Part shown: positions 50,305-58,506 of the stretch, piece by piece
How positions within the stretch are numbered: the stretch's first letter is position 1
Layout: the number at the start of each line of letters is the position of its first letter
NCBI RefSeq assembly: GCF_026339875.1
Contig: NZ_JAPEPZ010000006.1
Span: forward strand, 1-64,000
Length of the DNA stretch: 64,000 bases
Direction: 5' to 3'
DNA from: Streptomyces sp. NBC_01571
GTDB taxonomy: Bacteria; Actinomycetota; Actinomycetes; Streptomycetales; Streptomycetaceae
Notes under the pieces: model-generated
What the model was told of the DNA's origin: nothing
What the model saw: only the letters and a program-made list of their open reading frames with translations
The model's database searches: none
Position numbers and translations under genes: made by a program

Positions 50305-51462
50305 ATGAAGCTCACCATCGACACCGGCCGTCTCGCCGAAGCGGCGCAATGGGCGCTGCGCGCTGTCCCTCAAACGCCGCCCGCCCCGGTTCTGGCCGGG
50401 CTGCTGATCGAAGCCCGCGACGACACCCTGACCCTGTCCGGCTTCGACTACTACCGGTCCGCCGGCGCCCGCGAGGACTGCGACATCGAGGAGCCCGGCG
50501 TGGTCCTGGTCGGAGGCCGCGTCTTCACCGACCTCGTCAAGGGCTTCCCCAAGTCCAGGGCGACCACGCTGGTCCTGGACGGCAGCACGCTCACGCTGTC
50601 CTGCGGCACCGCCCACATCAACCTGCCCACCCTGCCGCTGGACGAATATCCGGCGCTGCCCCCGGTCCCCGCCCCGAGCGGCACCGTCACCGGCACCGTG
50701 CTCGCCGACGCCGCCACCCACGTCGCTGCCGCCGCCAGCACCGATGACACCCTCCCCATGCTGACCGGCGTCCAGTTCGCCCTCGGCACCGACACCCTGA
50801 CCCTGTCCGCTACCGACCGGTACCGCTTCCACGTCGCCGAGGTGCCCTGGACACCCGCCCCTGCACGTAAGGGCAAGCGCAAGACCGACCCGGAGCCCCA
50901 CACCGAGGGCTTCTCGTTGGTGCCGGCCGACATCCTGCGTGATGCCGCCCGCGTCCTTGCCGACACGGACCAGGCCCAGATCACCTTCACCGACGGCCAG
51001 TTCGCGGTCAGCGTGCCCGGCAGGTGGGCGACCGGCCGCGTCCTCGACGGCCGGCTGCCCGACTACCAGTTCCCCACCGAGGACGACTTCGAGTCCGTCG
51101 TCACCGTCTCCACCGAGGCCCTGGCCGACGCGATCAAGCACGTTCAGCCCCTGCTGGGCAAAAGCGACCCGATCGTTCTGGACATCACCGGCGACCGGAT
51201 CACCGTGCGCGCCGGGACCGACGACAAGGGCCGCGGCAGCGACCAGGTCCCCGCCGACCTCACCGGCCCGACCCTCGACCCCGCCTTCAACCCGGGCTAC
51301 TTCCTGCAGGCCCTCCAGCAGGTCGACGCACCCCACGTGCAGCTCAACTTCGCCAGCCCCACCAAACCCTGCCTCCTGCACGCCCCCGACCAGGCCCACA
51401 TCTTCAAGGCCCTGCTCATGCCCATCCGCGTCACCCCACCCAGCACCGGCTCCGAGAGCTGA
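50305..51462 (+). CDS. dnaN: DNA polymerase III beta subunit (sliding clamp)
   Basis: ATG 50305 gives 385 residues, near the usual 370-380. Three clamp domains in order: MKLTIDTGRLAEAAQWALRA; GVQFALGTDTLTLSATDRYR in domain 2; and DKGRGSDQVPADL to CLLHAPDQAHIFKALLMPIR in domain 3, the family's C-terminal (M/L)P(I/V)R ending. A plasmid-borne clamp is unusual and may serve plasmid replication with the DnaB-like helicase at 24.6-26.0 kb. Confidence 0.9.
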   Translation: MKLTIDTGRLAEAAQWALRAVPQTPPAPVLAGLLIEARDDTLTLSGFDYYRSAGAREDCDIEEPGVVLVGGRVFTDLVKGFPKSRATTLVLDGSTLTLSCGTAHINLPTLPLDEYPALPPVPAPSGTVTGTVLADAATHVAAAASTDDTLPMLTGVQFALGTDTLTLSATDRYRFHVAEVPWTPAPARKGKRKTDPEPHTEGFSLVPADILRDAARVLADTDQAQITFTDGQFAVSVPGRWATGRVLDGRLPDYQFPTEDDFESVVTVSTEALADAIKHVQPLLGKSDPIVLDITGDRITVRAGTDDKGRGSDQVPADLTGPTLDPAFNPGYFLQALQQVDAPHVQLNFASPTKPCLLHAPDQAHIFKALLMPIRVTPPSTGSES

Positions 51463-51728
51463 CGTCACCGCCGGTCGATGAAGCCCACGAGGAGTTCGCC
51501 GAAGCCAACTGCTACGAGACCGCTGCCGGCCCTGAAGACCACGGACACGACCGGGGCACCGTCACCCTCATCGACCCTCAAGGCCGCACCTGGAAAGAAG
51601 ACGCCCGCCCCGCCCATGACGCAGTCCGCATGGGCCGCGTTGGCAAGAAGCACGCCGGACGCCTCCTGGCTGGCCGCCTCCACAACGCCCTGCCCACCCG
51701 CACCCAGACGGGACTCCCCCACCCATGA
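51459..51728 (+). CDS. Hypothetical protein, start uncertain
   Basis: Codon bias is clear for DEAHEEFAEANCYETAAGPE, GTVTLIDPQGRTWKEDARPA and HAGRLLAGRLHNALPTRTQT, and the stop overlaps the next ATG. No ATG or GTG lies near the beginning. A CTG at 51459 overlapping the dnaN stop, or translation running on from dnaN, are the possibilities. No family recognised. Confidence 0.45.
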   Translation: MTSPPVDEAHEEFAEANCYETAAGPEDHGHDRGTVTLIDPQGRTWKEDARPAHDAVRMGRVGKKHAGRLLAGRLHNALPTRTQTGLPHP

Positions 51729-52252
51729 CGACCACGTACGAGATCGCGACGCGCGAAGCGGACGACGGAACGACCGAGCCCGCCGAACACCTCTGGACCC
51801 CCTGCGCCGACGGCACAGCCGGGCACGGGTTCATCGACTACCGCGGCCTGCTCGTCACCGGCCTGGACTCCACCTCTGGGGACGACGCCCTCTACCCGGC
51901 CGGCTTCATCATCCTGGGACACCAGACGTGGGCCGACACCATCGAAGCCGCCGCCGCCTACATGGCACGAGTCCACGGCTGGCGCAGCCTCCACCTCTAC
52001 CCCGGCGACGACCCCGCCGTACTCATCCCCCGCATCCCGCGCGCCGTCCACGTCCACGGCGCGTTCCTCTATCACCCCCACCCCGACCATCCATGCAACT
52101 GCGAGTGGGACGACACCTGGCGTATGGCATGGGCCCCCGACTATGAAGCCGACGTCGTACCGATCACCGCCATGCGCCACCCCGCAGCTGCGCTGAAGGC
52201 GGTGAACATCCCCAACCCGGACCACGACCTGTTTGGCAAGTGGGCCACTTGA
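51725..52252 (+). CDS. Hypothetical protein
   Basis: ATG 51725 overlaps the previous stop. A 175-residue alpha/beta protein: GFIDYRGLLVTGLDSTSGDD, QTWADTIEAAAAYMARVHGW, HGAFLYHPHPDHPCNCEWDD. The His/Cys cluster near residue 125 might bind metal. Not recognised. It is the last gene of the dnaN unit and is followed by a perfect-palindrome terminator. Confidence 0.6.
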   Translation: MTTTYEIATREADDGTTEPAEHLWTPCADGTAGHGFIDYRGLLVTGLDSTSGDDALYPAGFIILGHQTWADTIEAAAAYMARVHGWRSLHLYPGDDPAVLIPRIPRAVHVHGAFLYHPHPDHPCNCEWDDTWRMAWAPDYEADVVPITAMRHPAAALKAVNIPNPDHDLFGKWAT

Positions 52253-52271
52253 GGCCCGAGCTGCTGTCACG

Positions 52272-52313
52272 AGAGGGCCTGTACTCAGCGAATTCGCTGA
52301 GTACAGGCCCTCT
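52272..52313. terminator. 42-base perfect palindrome, terminator of the dnaN unit
   Basis: AGAGGGCCTGTACTCAGCG and its exact complement around AATT, followed by TTG. Confidence 0.8.
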
Positions 52314-52344
52314 TTGCGTTGCGGCCACGAACCACGAGTCACGG

Positions 52345-52367
52345 GGGTGCTTACGCCGTAAGCACCC
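52345..52367. promoter_or_regulatory. Candidate parS site 1
   Basis: GGGTGCTTACG-C-CGTAAGCACCC, an odd-centred palindrome just upstream of parA. The same 19-base core occurs twice after parB. Confidence 0.75.
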
Positions 52368-52433
52368 TCGGCGGCAGCAGCTAACGCCAATCAGAGTGAA
52401 AAGGACGGCATGCCGGGCATGTATGCGCCACGT

Positions 52434-52451
52434 GCGGCAGTATGCTGCCGC
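52434..52451 (+). promoter_or_regulatory. Inverted repeat at the parA start (possible operator)
   Basis: GCGGCAG-TATG-CTGCCGC ends 2 bases before the ATG at 52454. The RHH domains of ParA or ParB could bind it to control the operon. Confidence 0.45.
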
Positions 52452-52453
52452 GC

Positions 52454-53659
52454 ATGGCATCTCCGACTTCGGGAGGTGAGCGGGAAAAGCTCGTGTCGAA
52501 GCTGCCCGCCTCCCTCCGGCAAGCCCTCAAAGTCAGGGCAGCGCAGCTCAGTACCGACGTTCAGGACGCTGTCACATCTGGCATCCAGGCCTGGCGTGAG
52601 CATCCCGAACCCCTCCCCGTAGTCGATACGGCAGGAGCCGAGTCCTTCGGTACCTGGCTACCCGAAGGCCTCTACGACGACTTCAAGCGGGACTGTGCAA
52701 CCCGCAACGTCTCCTACATCCAAGGGCTTGCCCAGGCAGTAGCCCTGTGGCTTGACCAGAATCCCGCAGCCCTCGAATCCGCTCCGCCGCGTCGCATCAT
52801 CGTCTGTAACCAAAAGGGCGGCGTAGGCAAGACCGCCGTCACGGCCGGCCTTGCCCAGGCGCTGGCCGAAGACCCCACGCTATGGACGGACAAGGCCAGT
52901 AGCTCAGAAGACCTCGCGCGCTGGGCAGCCCGACTCGGACTGCGCGTCCTGATGGTCGACTACGACCCCCAAGGACACCTCTCCCATCAGCTAGGCCTTA
53001 AAGCGATCCCTGCTGGCGGCGAGAGCCTCATCACGCACATGCTCAACCGCGAGCAGGTCCGTAGCCCCCTCATTGATCTCACCGTCGCCATAGACGAACC
53101 GCGCTTCGGTGACCGGCTGCGAATCCTGCCCGCAGCCTTCGATGCCTTCTTGCTCGACTCCGGGCTCACCATGTTCCGTGGCCCGCGGCACGCAGCTCTC
53201 GAGCGAGCACTTTCCCCGTTGGAAGAGCACTTCGATGTCATCGTCATCGATTCGCCACCCAGCCTAGGGCTGGCCATGGACGCGGCCATCTACTATGGCC
53301 GCCGCCGCGACGGGGAAAGGACCGGCGCCTCCGGCCTCGTCATCCCGGTCGAGGCAGAAGACACCTCCGCGCAGGCCTACGGCATGCTCATCAACCAAGT
53401 CGGGTCTCTGACTGGTGACTACGACATCGAGGTCGAGCAACTCGGACTCGTGGTCAACAAGTACGACTCGCGGCGCGGCTTCATCGCGACGTCCTCACTG
53501 GACAAATGGAAGAGCCTCGGCTCGCCTCCTGTCCTTGCCGTCATCGGTGACCTGAAGGAACAGCGCGAAGCCGTGCGGCTGCAGCGAGCTCTGCTGGCCT
53601 ACTCTCCCGAATCCGACCAGGCCCATCACATGCGAGAGATCGCTCGGAGACTGACATGA
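52454..53659 (+). CDS. parA: ParA partition ATPase with N-terminal ribbon-helix-helix-like domains
   Basis: ATG 52454 (52442 possible). 401 residues. Residues 9-48 (VSKLPASLRQALKVRAAQLS) and 65-100 (FGTWLPEGLYDDFKRDCATR) look like two tandem RHH-type DNA-binding units, unusual for ParA. The ATPase follows with deviant Walker A KGGVGKTA (121-128), MVDYDPQGHLSHQLGLK and DVIVIDSPPSLGL, and a C-terminal EDTSAQAYGMLINQVG region. It segregates plasmid copies together with ParB. Its stop overlaps the parB start. Confidence 0.9.
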   Translation: MASPTSGGEREKLVSKLPASLRQALKVRAAQLSTDVQDAVTSGIQAWREHPEPLPVVDTAGAESFGTWLPEGLYDDFKRDCATRNVSYIQGLAQAVALWLDQNPAALESAPPRRIIVCNQKGGVGKTAVTAGLAQALAEDPTLWTDKASSSEDLARWAARLGLRVLMVDYDPQGHLSHQLGLKAIPAGGESLITHMLNREQVRSPLIDLTVAIDEPRFGDRLRILPAAFDAFLLDSGLTMFRGPRHAALERALSPLEEHFDVIVIDSPPSLGLAMDAAIYYGRRRDGERTGASGLVIPVEAEDTSAQAYGMLINQVGSLTGDYDIEVEQLGLVVNKYDSRRGFIATSSLDKWKSLGSPPVLAVIGDLKEQREAVRLQRALLAYSPESDQAHHMREIARRLT

Positions 53660-54579
53660 GCAAAGCCGACGCCCTCGGCGGATCCGCCACCTTTGACGCC
53701 GTAACCCAGCCCATGAGCAGTCGAGCCGCCAGCTTTGCTGCGTTCGCCGGACAGTCCGGTCCTCCCCCCGCAGAACCCCTTGAGGTGCCGCGCGAGAGCC
53801 CTCGCGTCTCGGTTGGCCGACTCGCGCCCAACCCGTACAACCCCCGCGTGACTCTCGCGGCCATAGAAGAAATGGCAGACAGTCTCGCCAGCAGGGGAAT
53901 CATCCAGCCCCTCACCGTCGTCAGCCGCGACGCGTTCCTATCAGCTCACCCTGATCACGCGCAGGACATCGCCAAGGCGGAGTACGTCGTCATCGACGGC
54001 AACCGGCGTCTCGCCGGGGCCAACCTTGCCGGACTCGATGATCTTCCCGTCTACGTGGACGACTCGCTTGCCTGCGATGCGGACACCATCCTGGAGACGG
54101 CCCTCACGGCGGCTGTGCAACACGAAGATCTCGAACCGCTCGATGAAGCGCGAGCCCTTCAGAGGCTTGTCGAAGTGCATGGCTCGCAGCGAGCGGTCGC
54201 CAGGTCGCTGGGCAAGTCCAGTGGATGGGTCACCCAGCGGCTTGCTTTGCTCAACCTCACCCCCGAGCTCAAGCAGGCCGTCTCCGAGAAGTCCTTGCCT
54301 CTCGACATTGCCCGCACTGTCGGCCAACTGCCCGAGCAGCAACAACAGAACGCCGCTGATGAGGTACTGAAAGAACGGGCTGCCAAGAAGCGTCTGCAAC
54401 CGAAGAGGACAGCGAAGACGGCACCGGCCCTGGCGGCGGGCAGCGGCGAACCGAGCGGCGCGACCGTCGAGAACCCCCAGCCAGACCCGGTCGACGAGCT
54501 CCAGTCGATTGCCAACGAGCTTCGCGTCCGTCTCAGCCCCGAGCAGGTGGAGCAACTGATCGAACTCCTCATGGCGTAG
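53656..54579 (+). CDS. parB: ParB partition protein
   Basis: 307 residues. N-terminal ParB/Srx domain: LAPNPYNPRVTLAAIEEMAD, SLASRGIIQPLTVVSRDAFL and VIDGNRRLAGANLAGLDDLP, with the CTP-binding GNRR motif. The central KorB-like HTH (HGSQRAVARSLGKSSGWVTQ) should bind the flanking palindromes. A variable linker and a C-terminal dimerisation helix (LSPEQVEQLIELLMA) complete it. The stop is 8 bases from the second palindrome. Confidence 0.9.
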   Translation: MSKADALGGSATFDAVTQPMSSRAASFAAFAGQSGPPPAEPLEVPRESPRVSVGRLAPNPYNPRVTLAAIEEMADSLASRGIIQPLTVVSRDAFLSAHPDHAQDIAKAEYVVIDGNRRLAGANLAGLDDLPVYVDDSLACDADTILETALTAAVQHEDLEPLDEARALQRLVEVHGSQRAVARSLGKSSGWVTQRLALLNLTPELKQAVSEKSLPLDIARTVGQLPEQQQQNAADEVLKERAAKKRLQPKRTAKTAPALAAGSGEPSGATVENPQPDPVDELQSIANELRVRLSPEQVEQLIELLMA

Positions 54580-54586
54580 CTAGAGA

Positions 54587-54607
54587 GGTGCTTACGCCGT
54601 AAGCACC
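54587..54607. promoter_or_regulatory. Candidate parS site 2
   Basis: GGTGCTTACGCCGTAAGCACC, same core as sites 1 and 3, directly after parB. Confidence 0.75.
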
Positions 54608-54629
54608 CACAGGGTGTTCGAGGAGTCCG

Positions 54630-54664
54630 GGGGTGGGGTGCTTACGCCGTAAGCACCCCACCCC
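54630..54664. promoter_or_regulatory. Candidate parS site 3, extended palindrome
   Basis: The GTGCTTACGCCGTAAGCAC core lies within a 35-base palindrome whose arms add GGGGTGGG and CCCACCCC. It could also act as a terminator for parAB. Confidence 0.75.
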
Positions 54665-54749
54665 TCTCGGCTCCGCGCGTGGCATGAATGCCGGTCCCGC
54701 TGCCACGTCCTCGGGGTGCGGCGGTCGGGCTGATCCCCGAGGGTGGCGC

Positions 54750-55209
54750 CATGGAGATCGTCGTGACGCGCGAACTGAGCAAGACTCTTTTCCAGGGCTT
54801 CGGGCCGGACGTGCCTGCCGTCGGCATCAAGGCGGTACACGCGGCACCCGCTGACGACGGGGACCCTCATGGTCTGCCAGGCAGCCGGACGTGTTGCGGC
54901 GAGCCGACCGCGGACATGGAACTGCTGGCCTACCGTCCCGGACCGGGCGCATCGTGGCTGCCGCCCACCATGGCCCAATGGGAGTGCCCAAGCTGTGCGA
55001 ACGTGCTCCGATCGGCGAAGTCCCCCTCCTCATCGGGGCTCGATGTGGGGGACGTCGGAGGGGGAGAGGTCGGTGCGGGGGCGGTGCCAGCGGACGGGGT
55101 GGCGCCAGCGGCCGGCGCTGTCGCGGGCGACGTCGACACCGACCTCCCCGACCACGTCCGGCTGTACGAGGGTGACGTCCAGGGTGTCGCGGCTGCCCCA
55201 CCCAGCTGA
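54750..55209 (+). CDS. Hypothetical small zinc-ribbon protein
   Basis: ATG 54750 follows GAGGGTGG. MEIVVTRELSKTLFQGFGPD, then RTCCGEPTADMELLAYRPGP and WECPSCANVLRSA, a zinc-ribbon-like CC...CxxC set. The final 60 residues are Gly/Ala-rich and antisense to the ligase gene, so the true end may be earlier or the genes really overlap by about 180 bases. Not recognised. Confidence 0.4.
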
Positions 55210-56001
55210 GAACGTCCAGCCCGTCCGGGGATGTTCATCGGATGACACAGTGAGCAGGGGAGCGATGCTGCCGCTCGCGGCTGCGGTCAGGGTGGTGGTG
55301 CGGCCGACGTACTGCCGATTGCCGCTGGTGTCGTGCCGGGCGAGTAGCAAGGTGCGGGGCGTCGCGAGGGGGCCGGTGATCGCGCCGACGATGGCTTCCG
55401 TCGTCTCGCGCGGCTTGTATTTCAACCAGGCTCTGGCTCCGGGTCGATACGGCTCGGTGAGTCTTTTGTAGATCACGCCTTCCATGCCGACGGCTCCCCA
55501 GGTGAGCCATTCGTTCACGACGTCCTGGTCGGTGGTCGATGGACAGAGCGTCCAGGGGGCGGTGAGCCGGCGGGCGGAGAAGACGGATTCGAGGGCGGTC
55601 CTGCGGCGCCGGTAGGGCCAGCTGGTGATGTCGTTGCCGTTCAGGCGCAGGAGGTCGAAGGCGACGAAGTGCGCCGACCGCTCGCCTGCTGCCCATTCAG
55701 CTGTGGTCCCCCGTCGTTGCAGGCGGTGCTGGAGGCGTTCGAAGGCCAGCCGGCCCTTCTCCCACACGACCAGTTCGCCATCAAGGGCGGTGCCGTCGCG
55801 CAGCTGCGCGGTACCTGACACGATTTCCGGAAACGCTGCGCGCAGGTCTGTGCCTCGCCGTGAACGGAGCTCCACCTTTCCTTCGTCGACGGAGAGCAGC
55901 GCTCGGTAGCCATCCCACTTAGGCTCACCCGCCATCCCCGGCGGCAGGTCAGGCCGGGGGGTGGGAGTGCTCAGCATGGGTTCGGGCAGCGTCCAGGTCA
56001 C
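55030..56001 (-). CDS. ATP-dependent DNA ligase
   Basis: A 323-residue ligase of the LigC/LigD-ligase type. Nucleotidyl motif I GEPKWDGYRALLS with the adenylated lysine, motif III FVAFDLLRLNGNDITS, motif IV MEGVIYKRL and motif V WLKYKPRETTEAIVGAITGP. The C-terminal OB-fold ends SGRWRHPVRW-like AGRWRHPVRWHRPRTDLSP. It seals nicks and could help plasmid end or gap repair. No polymerase or nuclease domain is attached. Its end overlaps a plus-strand gene. Confidence 0.9.
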   Translation of the reverse strand: MTWTLPEPMLSTPTPRPDLPPGMAGEPKWDGYRALLSVDEGKVELRSRRGTDLRAAFPEIVSGTAQLRDGTALDGELVVWEKGRLAFERLQHRLQRRGTTAEWAAGERSAHFVAFDLLRLNGNDITSWPYRRRRTALESVFSARRLTAPWTLCPSTTDQDVVNEWLTWGAVGMEGVIYKRLTEPYRPGARAWLKYKPRETTEAIVGAITGPLATPRTLLLARHDTSGNRQYVGRTTTLTAAASGSIAPLLTVSSDEHPRTGWTFSAGWGSRDTLDVTLVQPDVVGEVGVDVARDSAGRWRHPVRWHRPRTDLSPSDVPHIEPR

Positions 56002-56040
56002 GCGATATCCCTTCCACGCGTGCTGCTCTCACCTTCGCCG

Positions 56041-56382
56041 TCACGGGGGCGATTCCTGCGGAGGGCCCTCGTTCCCGGAGTCGGCGGCCGCGGCCTGGCC
56101 CTGCACCGTGCCCTGGACACTGTTGTGCCGTACCCGCTCAAGGTGCTGCAGGCCGACCAGCGGGTCGACGAGCGCCAGGAGCCGGTCCTCGTGTCTGATC
56201 CACATGGAGTCACGGCGTGAAGCGGTCCAGGCGGCACAGCCCTGCGTCATGAAGTGGGCCAGTGCCATCAGCAGGCGGGGGAGCAGAACGAAGACTGCGA
56301 TCCATGACGAGAGCGCGCCGATCGCGGCCAGAGTGCCGCCCGTCAAGGTGCTGAAAGCGTCGTGGAGGGTGGGTCGTTCCAT
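56041..56382 (-). CDS. Small membrane protein
   Basis: ATG 56382 follows TGGAG. 113 residues with one or two hydrophobic segments (GGTLAAIGALSSWIAVFVLL and PRLLMALAHF) and a polar tail. Located upstream of the ligase gene in the same direction, with a 39-base gap. Function unknown. Confidence 0.5.
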   Translation of the reverse strand: MERPTLHDAFSTLTGGTLAAIGALSSWIAVFVLLPRLLMALAHFMTQGCAAWTASRRDSMWIRHEDRLLALVDPLVGLQHLERVRHNSVQGTVQGQAAAADSGNEGPPQESPP

Positions 56383-56562
56383 CGTGAGACTCCAGAAAGG
56401 GTGAGAGGGCAGAGCGGGGTGCCTTCACCCGTTGGTTCGCAGGGGTGGGGCAGGACAGCAACAGGGGCCGTCCAGATCTTTGGCGGCACTCTGACGGACA
56501 GCGCAGCAAGCAGCGCAAGTCCTCGAAACTGCCAGCCGGGCCAGGCGCATTCGAGGGCCTAG
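56383..56562. other. No gene seen
   Basis: Spacer between the small membrane protein and IS1380 copy B; it probably holds the minus-strand promoter. Confidence 0.4.
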
Positions 56563-58237
56563 CCTCGCCGTTTCGGTTGGGCTGAGGCGGCGTCGCTGAT
56601 CGCCAACTGTTGGGTGGCCGATGTGATTTCGGTGCTTGGGCAGGTCGGAGTCCCGGCGCGGTGGTCGGGTTCTCCGGGTTCTTTCGGGTCGTGGGCGGAC
56701 GGGGGTTTGCTGGTCAGCTGGCGGGTCGGGGCAGTGCGGCGAGGCGGTGGAAGGCCGTGGCCAGTTCGTGTCTCCAGGGCCAGGTCGCCGATATTCGCAG
56801 GTGGAGGCGTCGGCCGCCGCGGGTGAGGCGGGCCGTGACGTGCAGTAGCCGGTAGCGGAGTTTCTTCGGCTCGGCGGTGGCCAGCTCCCCGTCCAGGAGG
56901 AGGACACGGGTCCAGGCGAGCAGGTCGATCGCGGCGAGGCTGAGTTCGAGCCAGACGGCGTTGACGGCGAAGTCGCGGGAGGGGAAGCGGCCGAAGCCGG
57001 TGGTTTTGCCGCACCGGATGTGGTCCTCGACAGTGGCATGTCCGCGGTGGCGGACCTCGAGGAACTGGGCGGAACCGCCACCGGAGTACGGGGTGTCGGT
57101 GAGGAACACCTGATGCCGTAGGCCCTCGTCCTGGTCGAACAGGGACAGCTGGGCTCCGGGGTGCGGCCGCTCTCGGCGCACGATGATGCGGGTGCCGGCC
57201 GGGTAGCCGTCCAGATCGACCATGCCGGTCAGCTCGGCGACCTCGGCGCCATCACGCAGAGTCCCGTCCTGGTCCAGGGCGGGATGCCAGAGGCGGTCGG
57301 GCATGGCCCGAATGGCTCGGCGGACCGGCTCGGTGATGGCGTATCCGACCGAGAAGAAGGTACGGATTCCTCGTTTCCGCACGTCGCGGACGTGGGCGAG
57401 GAATGCTTTCGCGGATCCGGCACTGTCGGTGCGGACGAGGATGTCGGTGCCGTGAAGTTGCGCGTCGGGGATCTGCGCGAGTGCCTGGTCGAACACCGTG
57501 ATGTGGTCGCTCGCGGTGTTGGCACCGGCGTTTCCGGGACGCAGTCGGCCCGACAGTGCCTCGCCGGTGTTGGCCAGGAAGCACAGCAGCGGGTGGAAGC
57601 CGAAGCCGCCTTTATAGGTAGGTGCGGCCTGCTCCTTCTCGGAGTGGCAGGTGATCAGCGTGGCGTCGAGGTCCAGGACCAGCCCGGGCAGAATGCGTCC
57701 CGCGGCCCGGACTGCGGGTATGCCCTCGCCTTGCTCGGCGGCCTGCATCCAGGCGACTTCCCGAGCTTGGGCACGCGCCGCGCGCAGAGAAGCCAGTGTC
57801 CTCTCGTCGGTGTCGGCGAGCAGTCGCCAGGCCGTCGGTGCCGAGGCGACCGAACCGAACACCCCTGCCTGGTCCCGCAGTACGGCCAGGTCCGCGATGG
57901 CCTCACCGCCGTCGGCGAGCATCACCGCCAGGTCGGTGGCGATCCGGCCAGGATCATGCCCGGTCCCGCGCGGCCGAAGCGGCCTGAGCGCGGTGGAGTA
58001 CGCGGCGGTCAGCCCGGTGGCATCAGCGAGATCGGCCAGTAACCGTGCCCCGGCATGACCGACCACCCCCGAACCATCTGCACTGACCTGGATCTTGGGA
58101 CGCAACCCGATAGCCTGCACGTAGAAAGTGCCCTCCGCCTGGACCGACAGAACCCCTCAGCAAGGTTCATCGTCCCAGGTCAGGAAGGCACTTTCGCATT
58201 TCCGCCCCACCAGCCGTACCCAAGTGAAACGGCGAGG
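56563..58237 (-). mobile_element. IS1380-family element, copy B, CTAG target repeat
   Basis: Same terminal repeats as copy A (21212-22889) and CTAG duplicated at 56559-56562 and 58238-58241. It differs from copy A by scattered single bases and a 3-base gap near the right end. Same orientation as copy A. Confidence 0.9.
56714..58120 (-). CDS. IS1380-family transposase (copy B)
   Basis: 468 residues, identical to copy A except for S in GEALSGRLRPG as far as I can see. All catalytic regions (DLDATLITCHS, LVRTDSAGSAK, AVWLELSLAAIDL) are present, so both copies should be active. Confidence 0.9.
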   Translation of the reverse strand: MQAIGLRPKIQVSADGSGVVGHAGARLLADLADATGLTAAYSTALRPLRPRGTGHDPGRIATDLAVMLADGGEAIADLAVLRDQAGVFGSVASAPTAWRLLADTDERTLASLRAARAQAREVAWMQAAEQGEGIPAVRAAGRILPGLVLDLDATLITCHSEKEQAAPTYKGGFGFHPLLCFLANTGEALSGRLRPGNAGANTASDHITVFDQALAQIPDAQLHGTDILVRTDSAGSAKAFLAHVRDVRKRGIRTFFSVGYAITEPVRRAIRAMPDRLWHPALDQDGTLRDGAEVAELTGMVDLDGYPAGTRIIVRRERPHPGAQLSLFDQDEGLRHQVFLTDTPYSGGGSAQFLEVRHRGHATVEDHIRCGKTTGFGRFPSRDFAVNAVWLELSLAAIDLLAWTRVLLLDGELATAEPKKLRYRLLHVTARLTRGGRRLHLRISATWPWRHELATAFHRLAALPRPAS

Positions 58238-58386
58238 CTAGAGCTCTTGAATGTCTGCCTCGCTACCGGGTCGCTGTCGCGTCGGTTACCTGCCTCGCGC
58301 CCCGGGCCCGATCAGAGGTACACGACCGGCCAGCAAGGCCCGCAACCCCCGGCTACGCGAAGAGATCTCGACCTGCCATCCGGCCC

Positions 58387-58427
58387 AGCAGACGCCGGCA
58401 CCCAACGGAAGCCCTCCGGCGTCTGCT
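58387..58427. terminator. Hairpin right of IS1380 copy B
   Basis: AGCAGACGCCGG (58387-58398) pairs with CCGGCGTCTGCT (58416-58427). No gene ends just before it on the plus strand, so it may belong to a unit disrupted by the IS. Confidence 0.5.
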
Positions 58428-58506
58428 CCGACCGAGGGGGACGTTCCGGGCTCGGTGAAGGGGCCCCGTCGAAAAGCCCAGAAGCAAAGGCCTTAGAGTT
58501 TCGTTT

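Noticed and set aside
49360..51468. 702-codon minus-strand frame
   Set aside because: Antisense to the WhiB and dnaN genes, Gly-rich shadow sequence.
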